From assembly GCA_905221605.1 (NCBI GenBank), contig CAJNDS010002641.1, positions 269,405-333,404 on the forward strand: 64,000 nucleotides of DNA. Reading direction: 5' to 3'. The translations under genes and the position numbers were made by a program. Origin of the DNA: Symbiodinium natans. Its lineage: Eukaryota > Sar > Dinophyceae > Suessiales > Symbiodiniaceae. Below the pieces are notes generated by a model. The model worked only from the letters and a program-made list of their open reading frames with translations. It had not been told where the DNA came from and ran no database searches. Below, one piece after another: positions 32,963 through 43,599 of this stretch. The number at the start of each line of letters is the position of its first letter. Position 1 is the stretch's first letter.

Positions 32963-34736
32963 CTTGTTCCAGGCAACCAAGGGTCCTCGGAGCGTGAGGA
33001 TTTTGGGGGGCTCACACGCCTTTCCGGTTTCGCATGTAATTGGCATAAATACTCAAACTCTCAACTTTGCTTCCTGAGTGGCGACTCAGGCGGGAAGCCT
33101 CGGATTTCTTTCATCAATGCCTGCGCCCCCTAGCTGGATTTGGTAGATTTGGTAGTTGAGGCTTCGGGCTCCAGGCCTCTCTAGGATTCGGGGGTCGGGC
33201 TGTGATTGCATGAAGTTTGGGGGTTTCGGGTTTCGCAAGGCTTTGGTTTGGGCTTCGGGTCATAAACCACTGGGGTTGTTGGCCTTTCATCTTGAGGTAG
33301 CACGAAGACGAGTTGGAAGTCCGGGTGGGGTTCCCTGTGTTCTGGACCTTCGAACTTGAAGTTGAGTTTGGGATTCGCTGAGGTCCAAACACCCAGACCC
33401 CAACCCAAACCCATGACGCCGACCCCCTCCTGACTGGCTTTGTGGACTGCTCAACCGCGGCCGGAGAATGGTCGACCGTCGCTTCTTCGTTTTTTGTTTC
33501 ATGTTTGAGGGCGCAGGCCCGTTTCCAAACCGAGATGGCAAGAAGAAAATCGTTTGCTCTGCGTGCTCGGCGGCTGGTTCTGCTGGTAGTTCTTTTGGCG
33601 GTTTTCTAGCGCTGGTGCAAGAGTGAAGGCATAGCTTGGCGAAACGCATTGATTTTCGCTGAGATGACGCTACGCGACCTCGGCCGCACAGCGGCGGTGC
33701 TAGCGAGAGGGGCGTCACAGGCCAAAAAGGAACCAATAAAGGGGTGGGTGTTGGGGAGGGGATTAGGGTTGCCTGCTTTGTGCTCCCGATACACCTACGC
33801 CCCGAGGCCTCGGCGGATTATGCCCTATCGACCGAAGCCTTTTTGGCTTACTGTGTGTCTGCGCTGCTTACCGAACCAGCAATGGTGCTGCACTGGCGAC
33901 TTGGCGTGCAAAGCAGAAGACTGATACAGCCTTGACGGGTTTAGACATTGTAGGGCTAGGGTTGAAGAAAAGTTCCATCGTTTTGCTATTTTATCCTTGC
34001 CGGGTCTCCTTTACTCCTTGCTCCCGAATCCACCAAGAATCCTGCAATATTTTCCCTGGAGTGCCACCCTAACAGAGAATCTTGACGAGAATCTCGCAGA
34101 GTGTCCCTATAGTGCACACCCCCAAGAACACAGCGGAAAATCCCGCCAAGAAACCCGCAAAAGTACTTCCGTGGGAATGGGAGGCTGAGTCACCAGGACA
34201 ACCTTGGTCAATCCATTCGCCAGCTCATGATCTGAGCCGCACCATTCGAGCAACCACGCCCATCATGTCGCGAAGAGACATCGGCGCTTAGCATGGCTGC
34301 ATCGTAGACCCTTCGGACCTCTGCGGCATCGATGACCAAGTAGGCTTTGGTCTTCAGCAGGACTTAGAGGAGTTCTCGCCAGGAGAGTAGGCACCTGCTC
34401 AGCCAAAGACCCAGCTTGGCTCTCAGCTGTGAGAGTGAGCCCAATAAAACTCTGGACTTAGCCGAGCTTGCCGACTGAGCCAAACGCCATTGGATCGACC
34501 AGCACGGTGCTAGCCCGACTCAGCTCTGCCTCTGTCATCGTCCTTGAAGGCTTTGCGGCGGGGAGCTGGCGCTGCATGAGCCCCATTGCCCCACCCGCGA
34601 CCCCACCCTCACCCTCCACCCCCAGCTTTGGGGCTTACCATGGTTTACCCATCCTCGTAACTGTCGGCACTTTAAGAAGGACGTGGATTATTATTGGATA
34701 CGCGTATAGGGATCTCGAGGATCAGGACGACATGCT

Positions 34737-35048
34737 TCAGCTCCCAGGCGACGAATGGTTTTGTGCACATCGATTTCCTGTGTACCACTCTCGAGGCGCT
34801 TGCGCATGGCCATATGCTGACCCTTTGAGCTCGACCGCCTTTTGGGCTGTCTTGACATCTGCTGGCGCGATGGGCTGGCGCCTTCTCACCAACAGCTCGG
34901 GCCACCTGAGTCTGGAGCCAGAGTTGAGTCTGCAGGCTCTTCACCTCCGACATGGCCTGCCGCTGCTGATCTGGCAGTGACCTCCACTCATTTCTGCATC
35001 GTTTTGGCTAATGACAAACTTGGCCAAGTTATTCACCATGCGCTTCAC
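34737..35048 (-). pseudogene. Decayed copia-like reverse transcriptase fragment, copy 1
   Basis: On the minus strand the stretch 34832-34782 encodes ELKGSAYGHAQAPREWY. It corresponds to the copia RT motif L-x-K-x-x-Y-G-L-x-x-A-P-R-x-W, here with H replacing L. The flanking frame is open for about 100 residues but no YVDD is found. The plus strand is open too, so this may be chance, but the motif match is good. Confidence 0.38.
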
Positions 35049-35713
35049 CTTTGTAAAGATCTTCAGAGAATGCGCTCGACTCCTGATAGCCCCTTGATTC
35101 CTTGGCAAGGCCCGTTGTTCTGAAGTGTGTGGCGTAGGAGGTGGGATAGGACCCATTGGTGGAGACCCCGCGCCGTTCAATCTTGATGCCCGCATCCAGA
35201 GCGTAAACTCCAAGATTCACAAACTCATCGCCAAGTTATGGCATGAGATGCTGAGAATCCTTATGTTCCATTGCCAAACTGCCAGACTTGAACCTTTGTT
35301 GGGGCATCCCGGGTGACCACTCGGTGGACTCCTGAGTGTCATCTCATATGTGGGCATTCCTCAGAGCCGCAAGGGATCCAGTCAGTTGAAGCTTTCGTTG
35401 CTCCCCGGCCTTTGGCAGGGACTGGAAGTCCTGTCCCTTGTCGCCACAGATGAAGCGTCCGATGTACAAGGGATCGCCAGGCCGAAGACGGACCTGGCAT
35501 CACGGGCAAGGATGTTGGCTGGGGGACCTGGTAAAGCTCGTACTTGCTTTTGCAGGGGCAAAAGGGTAGAAGCCGCGGGATAGGACCCAATTCCCTCCCC
35601 ATCACCCACCCCGCCCCCTCCCTCCCTCCTCTCCCCCAGTCCAAGCCATGTAGTTCGCACAGTTCTGAATGTACTTCCTTCAACGTTTTGGAACGCCAGG
35701 CAACTCACCAAAC

Positions 35714-36469
35714 ACTATTCACCAGCCAAATCCGACCCCTCTCCCCCACCCTGGGTCTTTAAAAGGCGCTGTGTTAGTCGAGGCTCCTTCTGGGGAGCAT
35801 GAGCAAGGGAGTTTCAGCCGTCATGTTTCGAGCGGTTTTGCAAAGGTGCGTCTCCGTAGCGGTATCCCACTTCCTAAGGTCTTTGCCACAAGCAAGAATT
35901 CCCTTTACTAGGTACGATGATTTTGCATTCCAGAACTTTGTCGGCAGTAGTGGCAGACTGAGCGGGGGACGGAGTGAGGCATCAGGCACAACAAGTTGGT
36001 TCCAAGAATGGTTGCGCACAACTAGTTGTTTTTTTAAATAAATTTTTGCGTGTTTAATACATACTCCGCTCTTCTTGTAACATGTGTGGAGATAGTGTTG
36101 AATAAATATTTTTTGTTTTTACAAACCTTGCTCGTGTCAAAAACGCGCTGCTGGTTCGCCATGTTTGCCCCGGACTTCGCCTGTAGCACCGTGTGTCAGT
36201 TTGGGGGGTGCGCAGTGCCTCTGAGGTATGTGTTGCACAGGCGGTCGATGCCGACAGACATATTGTCTGGGGTTCCATTCTCGCAGTCTTGCGCAGTTTG
36301 GGGTAAGCTCATGTTTGTTCGTTGCAAGCCAGCGCGGAGCGTTCATGTGGAAGTTACACTCGGCTCTATCGCCCATCCAAATTTCCTGAGCAGGAAGCTT
36401 GTTTCAAATACCTTCTAAACGGCCTTAAGTGGGGGCGGGAGGGGGGTCGGATTTCTGCGGTTAACTATT
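35714..36469. mobile_element. Non-autonomous inverted-repeat element (MITE-like), 744 bp, with target duplication
   Basis: The segment 35720-36463 is absent from the otherwise matching copy 2, where a single ACTATT (49114-49119) stands at the junction. In copy 1 ACTATT occurs on both sides (35714-35719, 36464-36469). The ends are inverted repeats: both contain AAATCCGACCCC about 8 bp from the tip, followed inward by CTCCC. No transposase-sized ORF is inside. The empty paralogous site makes insertion, not deletion, the likelier history; a 6-bp duplication does not by itself fix the superfamily. Confidence 0.82.
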
Positions 36470-36540
36470 GTTGAGCAAAGACCGGTGTTCTTCTTGAGCG
36501 AAGTCATGACATCATCCCCACTTCGTACCACTCAACCCCC

Positions 36541-37323
36541 AAGCCGCGCCCTTTTGTGAGGCGACTTTTCCTCGTTTGCTGGTTTCGCCACCAGGTGGGC
36601 CAGGCCGCAAAATGCACCACCGGGGATGACGCAGTGATGCTTCAGATCCAGATGAACGAGGGCGAGACTTCGTGCATCCGAGAGCCCGCCAGTCGACACT
36701 TGCCAGACGACCTGCGCGGATGCACGCACCCAGCCCCAGATTTTTTGAAACCGGGCGGGCAGACTCGCTTGGTCAGCAACCCGCTCCAGCCGGGATGTTG
36801 GGAAGCGAACAGCTCATGTGCCCCGTTCACGTGTTCTGCCGCTGCTGCTTGCGATGCTTCCATGGCCCATAACCTCAAATTGTGGGAGCCGGTACAGCCA
36901 GGAAAACTGAAGGCCCTGGTTTTCCAGTACGGCAAAGTTGCATCATCGGCACTTGTGACTGGATTTAAATTGGAGCTGCGTATTGCTGCTGCCCATGCGC
37001 ACCAGGGAGAGGAGGCAAGGCAATGGCTACGTGGGCAGCCAACAGCTTTTGGGGCTGCAGTCGAACTCAGAAAGTTTTCACATAAGTTTCCGTGGCAACT
37101 AGCCCTAACCCTAAACCCCAAATGCTCCAAGCCTGGGACAGCCCAAGCCACGTTGCAAGGCTATTCCAGTCGAGCAACAAGGCTTTGCCTTGTCGAAAGA
37201 GTGGTCTCTGATGCCAGGCCCCCTGGCGAAACTCTGAACAGGGTTCTTATAAGTAACGAACTTACTCTAAGGGGCTGCGCCCATGTGCGGGCAGCGCAGG
37301 CAGAAGCCCTGGGAAGTAAATGA
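36541..37323 (+). CDS. Secreted sulfotransferase-like protein, N-terminal exon(s), copy 1
   Basis: The open frame starts with the leader cassette (PKPRPFVRRLFLVCWFRHQ, then DDAVMLQIQMNEGE). The body has many cysteines (CWEANSSCAPFTC) and the segment KALVFQYGKVASSALVTGF, which resembles the 5'-phosphosulfate loop (GKVASS/T) of carbohydrate sulfotransferases. The second half of that domain is missing. After about 37090 the frame runs through CCCTAACCCTAAA and then a dispersed repeat (37269-37311), so real coding probably ends near HKFPWQLA at about 37095. No ATG precedes the cassette in frame nearby; GTG 36556 is only the first alternative start. Confidence 0.5.
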   Translation, partial: KPRPFVRRLFLVCWFRHQVGQAAKCTTGDDAVMLQIQMNEGETSCIREPASRHLPDDLRGCTHPAPDFLKPGGQTRLVSNPLQPGCWEANSSCAPFTCSAAAACDASMAHNLKLWEPVQPGKLKALVFQYGKVASSALVTGFKLELRIAAAHAHQGEEARQWLRGQPTAFGAAVELRKFSHKFPWQLALTLNPKCSKPGTAQATLQGYSSRATRLCLVERVVSDARPPGETLNRVLISNELTLRGCAHVRAAQAEALGSK

Positions 37324-37554
37324 CATACATACATGTGTGCACAAGCTGACCCTATAGACGAATTTATAAAGTAGAGTTGTGTGCTGTCAAAGGCAGCCGC
37401 CAATACCACCGGGAACCGGGGTCGTGAAGTTGCGCGATCGGGTCAGCTTGTAGGCTTTCATAGCCGGCACGCGTGGGTTTGGCGCCGGGGTCTATCATGC
37501 CAAAGCTATGACCTTTCAACCCTATATAGAATGCCTTAACGCCCAAGGCTGGAG

Positions 37555-38350
37555 CCGCTGATGCTCCTCATGCGAGCCCCCGAGCCCCGAAACCAAGGCA
37601 TGACGCGCGCCCCGGGTCCCGGACTGGGGCCGCTGATGCTCATGATGTTCGCCCGTTTTGGGGGTCGTCGATGTCTACCCATCGCCAAAAACACGACAAT
37701 GGGTGGGGTCGGCGGCACTCTGCAACGCACATCGGCTAGTTCGGCTAGCATGGCAGAAATCCCATAAAGAATAGGTTCGCCCCGGGCGCATGGCGCTGCC
37801 CGATTTAAGGGTTGACGCCGCTGCCGCCGGGTCAGCAGACCGTCTCGAAAAAAATTCCAGCATTTGTCCGCCAACTGGAACAAGTGCGGGCTGAGTTGCC
37901 CGCTATTCGCATCGGTTCTAAACGCCACGCAAGAGAAAAGATAGTTTTGGTTGTGTGGGGTCCCAGACATTGGGGGTGGGCCCACGCATCGGTACGGTAG
38001 GGGGGGGTGGGGGGTTGGCTAGGGGTAGGAGGGTCCCAGGGGACGTTCTTGCCAGGCTTGCGCAACAATCAAGCTCCTCATCATGTTGCAGCGCTGGGTG
38101 CCCGCTATTCGCATCGGTTCTAAACGCCACACGAGAGAAAAAATATTTTTGTTTGGGGGTGGGGGTGGGGGGGGTGTGTAGGGGTAGGGCCAGCGAGGGT
38201 CGGGGCTTCGGGTCCGGCGGGTAGGGTGTCGGGGCAGGGGTCTGAAACAGTTTCAGGAAGGGGACCCAGCCACCGGTACGCTGGTACGAGGGGGTGGGGG
38301 CAGGGGGGGTAAGACTAATTGGAGGTGCGGAGTTAAATGGGACTACCTGC
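37555..38350. repeat. GATGCTCATGATG modules and TGCCCGCTATTCGCATCGG tandem pieces
   Basis: The GCTGATGCTCCTCATGCG and GCTGATGCTCATGATG modules link this stretch to units A-C at 26-28.7 kb. The string CGCATCGGTTCTAAACGCCACRC-GAGAGAAAA occurs twice (37908-37940, 38108-38140). G-rich tails follow each. Confidence 0.7.
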
Positions 38351-38716
38351 CACCCCAAGGCGGGGATAACGTAACCAGAATACGAATACTATGTGACATG
38401 ACGGACGATAACCCGAAACCCTGCACAGACCTGTACGGATCTCGAGGTTTTAGGGCCCTCAACACCATCCGCAGGCGACACGTGCTTCATCATCACAGCA
38501 GCGCGGAGCCACATCAATCGAGTGCCCTGGCCGTTGATTTGTGTTTTCATTAGGGTCCTTGTCCGTTTTCGGACACCGTCGATGTTTGAGATAATGCACG
38601 CGCAATCCTTCTCAAACACTACGTCACTAAGTGTCACTATCGCACACGGACATCCCGCTCATCCTTATCTGCTCCGGCAAACCCTATAGGCCCTGGACAA
38701 GTTCTAGGCCCTTGTT

Positions 38717-38890
38717 CTGAAGCAGTTTGTGCAGCGTGAACAGGACCCCTCGGAGTACTTCGAAACCGTTCTGTCGACCAAGCATCCGTATGGTCACTTT
38801 GTGGTGAAGTGGGCTCCTAACGGCAGGATTTCTTTTTCAACTTCACGCTGTCCCAATTCCAAGTTTAAGCGTCCGCTTGTTCAAAGTTAA
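38717..38890 (+). CDS. Candidate C-terminal exon (HPYGHFVVKW), copy 1
   Basis: Open frame with FVQREQDPSEYFE, HPYGHFVVKWAPNGRI and PNSKFKR to a TAA at 38888. The same peptide is kept in copy 2 (51407-51589) with a few replacements and some silent changes. HPYGHFVVK is reminiscent of a PUF repeat core, but one repeat is too little to name it. Confidence 0.35.
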   Translation: MKQFVQREQDPSEYFETVLSTKHPYGHFVVKWAPNGRISFSTSRCPNSKFKRPLVQS

Positions 38891-39957
38891 GGTTGGGTTT
38901 CGCATTTTTGGCTTGAGGTTTGTCGTGACGGGCAACCAAAACCCAAAGTCCCGTAAAGGCTACCACCCACGGGGCCGCCGCCGCGAGCACGATACACCAC
39001 CCGCCGCAGGGGAGGAGAGGCACCTAGGGTTGTCGGGTTCAGGGTTTAGCCGGAGGCTTTTTCTAACCTATGCGAACCGGGGCCAAGAAGGGTTTTTTGC
39101 GTGTTGCAAAACACTTCATGGGCCGTCAAACTTGGTTTGGGCTCCTTCTTTTAATGGACTGGCATTCTGAAGTACTGGGCAAGGGCTGGACCGGGTTTGC
39201 CAAAAAGGTACGGACGCATGACATGTTAGGTGGACGCGGGAGACGGTTCAGCAGCTCGGAGAAAGCAACGTGTCCGCGCTCTTAGAGGACTTCCATGCTC
39301 AGCACCCGATCGTTTTGGAGTGACTCAACGTGAGTTTGGTAAATTTTGGTCGCCTCTTCAGTGTGAGTTCTAGCTCGGAAAGTTCGCGTATCTTCTGTGA
39401 TAGATGGCAGCCAGGTACTATGCAAAGTGGTTTTCGAAGGTGTTCAAGCCTGCCACAGGGGCGGACATTTTGACAGGGCACTTCGATTTAGAGAAGAGGC
39501 ACCAGCGCATCTCTACGTCGCGATGTACTGTGTTGGCCTTGCGGAACCTCAGCTGAATGTGTGCAATCTCCATGGACATTTTTCCGGACTGTGGACATGG
39601 GGATTCCCCCACATGAGCTAGAGTCTGGAGGAGAGTGGGGCTTTATAGCAAGAACTTGCTTGTCAAATTTGTATCGCGGATAGCACGGGGTGGTCGGCTG
39701 CGCTTGTCATGCGGTAACCACGGCAGCAAGGTGATCATCGCAATGCCATCTAGGGAACAGCAACTGAGACGGCTCATGCATAGACACCGTGTGCATTGGC
39801 AGGGGTGGTCCCGTGATCAGGTGGAAGGGCTAGTCGCGGCTAGGCGATAGGGGACCGAGAAAGGCCTTATAGGTTGGGCGGTGCTGTGGCGCGGCCGAAG
39901 ATCGGCCCGCTGCGCGGGTGGTAGAGTTCCTTGGCGCGGGGGTCTCCCCCTGGCCCC

Positions 39958-39970
39958 AAAGAAAGAGAGA

Positions 39971-40015
<45 letters not shown>

Positions 40016-40086
40016 TTCCATCGCTCCACACAGCTGGGGCGCGCGAATTGCGCGGGGGCCTACGGGCCCTCATGCCCCCAAGAAAC

Positions 40087-40119
<33 letters not shown>

Positions 40120-40465
40120 TGCGCGGGGGACCCCCCCCATGCCCTGCAGAAGAAGGAGAAGAAGAAGAAGAGGGGGAGAGAGTAAAAGGCGACTCGAAAG
40201 TGTGGGGATGGCATCTCAAGCAGCACCTGGGACTTCGCGCGCCCTTCGGGGCGGCTCCAGTTTGGGGAAGGGACATACCCGCAGAGAGAGAAAAGAGAGA
40301 GAGGCGACTCGAGCGTGCCTGGTGCACGGGCTTTCAGAAGAAGCGAGAGCCCTTCCAACATGGAGGTAGCGTCACGGATTCACGGATGCCTGTCAGCGTC
40401 AACGCGCCTCGGCGATGTCCCTTCGGGGACCATGCTACGCAAGGAAGGCAGGCAGGAAGAGAGAG

Positions 40466-40506
<41 letters not shown>

Positions 40507-40512
40507 AGAGAT
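39958..40512. repeat. GA-rich microsatellites in copy 1
   Basis: (GA)n or GGA/AAG runs at 39958-40014, 40082-40120, 40148-40172 and 40462-40504, with intervening GC-rich sequence. Arg/Glu frames here are repeat translations. Confidence 0.9.
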
Positions 40513-40698
40513 CCATGGCGAAAGTTACCAGACAACCTCGGACCCCACCAACCAAGAGAAGAATGCGGAATAGATGGAAGACAGCGGGGGAAACCCGGAG
40601 TGCGGAGAGTGACGCAGCCGGAGGGGCAATAAAGCGCAAGAGATAAGCAGCAAGAAATTCCGTAGTAAAGGGCCTCGACTGGTGTAAGGGTAGCGTGG

Positions 40699-40736
40699 GT
40701 GCGGGGGGGGGGGGGGGAAGGGAGGTTGTATGAGAG

Positions 40737-40776
<40 letters not shown>

Positions 40777-40931
40777 GGGTTTTTTCCAAAAGAGCCTCTA
40801 TGTTCTGTGCGAAACTGCCTATGGTCCATGAGTTTACGCGGTGTGGGTGGCCTGGCCCTCCATGGAAAAGCTGCCCCCTAGGTACCCCCCCCGTGGGTGG
40901 CCTGGCCCTCCATGGAAAAGCCAACCCTTAG
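40699..40931. repeat. Poly-G runs and a 47-bp direct repeat
   Basis: G13 at 40703 and about G36 at 40739-40774. GTGGGTGGCCTGGCCCTCCATGGAAAAG then occurs twice (40844 and 40891) in tandem. Confidence 0.9.
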
Positions 40932-41310
40932 GTACCCCGTTTGCCGGAAGGTAAGGAGGGAAAGAGATGGGTTGCTAGAGGTCTTACGCCCTTGAGTTGT
41001 AGGACAGGGCTCCCTGACTAGATAGCCGATAACATAAAGGAAAAGGATATGAGATTCAGTTTAGGTCGGGGCCTAGAGGGGAACGCACCTACCAACCACA
41101 TCGGCAGTGTGACACTCGGGGAACCCAGCCGGGGTAAGGGTCTGGGGGTGACTTGTAGCTCGATGCGTGTCGGGGAGCTCTGGTTGTTTCGAGGGTCAAT
41201 TTCACGTCAAGACTGGCGCTCTCGCGCGAGGGGTCCCCCGGAGCTCCCCAAGCCCCCAGAAGAAGAAGAAGAAGGAAGAAAAAGAAGAAGAGAGATCCTC
41301 CAACCCCCAG

Positions 41311-41470
41311 GTACGAGGACAGCAGACACTGGGAAAAGATCCTTAACGAGTACTTCCCTGGATTCCGCTTGCCAAATGCCAATCGGGGAACACAGAAGTG
41401 GTACGAGATTCCGTACCAGAACTTCTTGAAGAAGCTGAAGCAGGATCTGTTTAGGACGGTTTTTGCTTAG
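41311..41470 (+). CDS. Terminal exon of an unrecognised gene, copy 1
   Basis: After a CCCCCAG acceptor the exon encodes YEDSRHWEKILNEYFPGFRL and ends KKLKQDLFRTVFA before TAG 41468. Compared with copy 2 (53485-53644), changes are either silent (about four) or conservative (R/K, E/D twice, I/V twice, L/V), with two or three others. Stop codon and acceptor are conserved. This pattern indicates that the exon was under protein-level selection. About 53 residues, basic C-terminus; family unknown. Confidence 0.5.
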
Positions 41471-42082
41471 TTCGTTGGGATTTGTCTGACACTTTTCAGA
41501 ATATGTTCGCATGGATAGCAGACAAGGGGCTCTTCTTGCATCTATTTCCGTTTGAGCGCAGAAAGACTGAGGAGTTACACCCAAGATGAGCTGGACAAGA
41601 TTTGCCAAACCGAGACAGAAACACATTTCTACAAGTCGGATCCATCCTCGCCTTGTGCCCAAAGGGCATAGGGTGCCTGATAGGCCGCCATGCGCGTAGT
41701 AAAAACTCCCGGGCTTCATGCTAGAGCCCAAACAGAAGGTCCTCCCTCACACAAGCTGACGGACTGTAGCATTTCGTACATATGCAGCTCATGTGCACTA
41801 TCTGATCTTGTGCTGCTCCTGCTGCCGCTGCTTCCTCTGCCTCTGCTGCTGCTGCTGCTGCTGCTGCAGATCTCTCTCGCTCTCTCTCTCGCTCTCGTCT
41901 GCGCTGTCCAGTTTCTTGTCGTGTTGTCTTACCCTGACCTTGCACTGCAACGTGGCACCTGCGCAAACAAGGCCGTCAAATAAGAGAGCCAGGCATCGCA
42001 AGCGTAAGCTGAACAAACGAACCTTACTGTGCCGAACAGAAGCAGTTGAGCCACCGGTACATTGTGGCACGACAAGCTTCGT

Positions 42083-42630
42083 AGAATTGACAGATTCCCT
42101 GCTGCTTGTACTATTGGTTCTGTCGGCCACGTCTTCGACGCAAATGCAGCTCAAAAGCACCAGCACATTGATTCCCTTCTTGGGATCAGAGGGCAACGTG
42201 CATTTTGGAGGCTTGGGAAACGCTCACATCATCCCTGCTGCTTTTACTTGATGATGTCGACCATATCGACTCAAAAGCAGCTCAAACGCACTGGCATGGA
42301 CGGATGATCATGAAACAAGCGCATTGATTCCCGTTCTTGGGATCAGAGGGCGACGTGCGTTTTGGGAAGCCTGAAATCGCACACAGATTCCCTGCTGCTT
42401 GTACTTGGTCTTGTCGACCATATCGTCGACGCAAAAGCATCTCAAAAACACTGAAACCAGCACATTGATTCCCCTTGTTGTGATCGGAGCAAGGTGCGTT
42501 TTGCGGGGCGTGATAAACGCACACAGCTTCCCTGCTGCTTGTACTTGGCTATGTCGACCATATCATCGACGACAACTATACGACGGCTTGGCTATGTCGA
42601 CCATATCATCGACGACAACTATACGACAAT
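42083..42630. repeat. Tandem repeat of about 140-155 bp, 3.5 units, plus a 41-bp doublet
   Basis: TTCCCTGCTGCTTGTACTTG recurs at about 42095, 42231, 42387 and 42528, each followed by TGTCGACCATATC, CAAAAGCA.CTCAAA and TTGATTCCC..T..T. The last unit ends in two copies of CTTGGCTATGTCGACCATAT...CGAC (from 42545 and 42587). Confidence 0.85.
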
Positions 42631-43403
42631 TTTATGTCTCCGCGCAAGGGCGCGAAAGGTCCGCGAAACGAGCGGCGCTTGGCGGGTTTCTGGGAACAAG
42701 AAAATCGGACAACGCCCAAGTGTTTGTATGCGTTTGTCTAACTCTGAGCGAGCTTGTCACCATCGTCACTGGTCGCACTGCACGAACAAATGCTTGATGA
42801 CCAATTTGGACGATTCATTCCAAGGCACAAGCACGTCGTTGCAATGCCAAGCCCCACAGCCCACGAGCCTTGTAATTCAGCCGAATCTTGGCACTGCCTG
42901 GTTCAGGGTAAAGGAATTGGTTGCGGGCCGCAACGGCGCACGCGGCGGTGGGGCGGGGCCTTGGTTTCGGCGCTCCCGCTGTGGTTTCGCGCGAATTCCG
43001 TTGCGTTTCGACGCTCCTGCTGTGGTTTCGCGCGAATTCCTGCCTCTTCTGGCCTCTTCTGGGGGGGGGGGTAACTTAGATTGTGGCCTCCTTTGGCCTC
43101 TTCTGGCTCTCCTCACTGTCTGGGGTTTACGCCGGCATAATAGTATGAAAAGTGGGAGATGATTAGGAGCATCGCCTGAGCAGCGGATGCAGCAGAAGAA
43201 TTGCCCTTCAAACTCGCTGGCTTCTTTGCAGCTCAAGTTTGGAAAGGCGCAGTTTTCTGACTTCTATCCGTTTGCCGACTGCGCCCATGGCCGTGAGAAT
43301 CGCTCGCGAGATGCTTAATGTGATCGTGCTGGTGTTGGCCACGAAGATGAAGTAGGCCGGTGCCTGCGCCGCCACCGCGGAGTGCTCGGGCGGAAATGTC
43401 ACA

Positions 43404-43598
43404 GTGGACCAAGCCGTCTTCATCCAGTCCAAAGTTCCCAAAAAAGATTTGTATGCAGATTCGGAAGAGGAGTTGCCGTTTGGTGAACGGCTAGCTAAGC
43501 CCATGTCACGAGCTTTGGCTGAGGTCGAAATGTCGGCCAAACTTGGGCGCTATGGCGAGGCCTTGAAAGTTGCAGCATGTTCCGACTCTGTTACGTGA
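43404..43598 (+). CDS. Candidate exon, unknown acidic helical protein
   Basis: Open stretch with KVPKKDLYADSEEELPFGER and ALAEVEMSAKLGRYGEALKV. Composition and length look like coding sequence. No family recognised, no start or partner exon found, and the minus strand is open over the same bases. Confidence 0.22.
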   Translation: MDQAVFIQSKVPKKDLYADSEEELPFGERLAKPMSRALAEVEMSAKLGRYGEALKVAACSDSVT

Positions 43599-43599
43599 G

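Larger units (their letters stand above)
33450..41725. repeat. Segmental duplication, copy 1
   Basis: Direct repeat of 47093-53905. It starts at CGCGGCCGGAGAATGGTCG (33457/47097) and fades out after GCATGCGCGTAGTAAAAA (about 41685/53865). The core 34395-37735 is almost identical to 47763-50405, while 37.75-41.7 kb is clearly more diverged. Relative to copy 2 it has about 350 bp extra at 34042-34391 and the 744-bp element at 35720-36463. Confidence 0.95.

Noticed and set aside
34468-34980. 170-codon plus ORF identical in both segmental copies considered a gene
   Set aside because: Near-identity of the core region explains its conservation. There is no domain, and the antisense strand has the better motif (copia RT-like).
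39402-39557. Short ORF M(A/E)ARYYAKWFS... present in both segmental copies (also at about 52000-52155)
   Set aside because: Substitutions between the copies fall mostly on first codon positions in this frame and second positions in the next, with almost no silent changes. There is no sign of protein-level selection.
42494-43162. 222-codon plus ORF
   Set aside because: Starts inside the 140-155-bp tandem repeat and ends in GGCCTCTTCTGG repeats; no domain.
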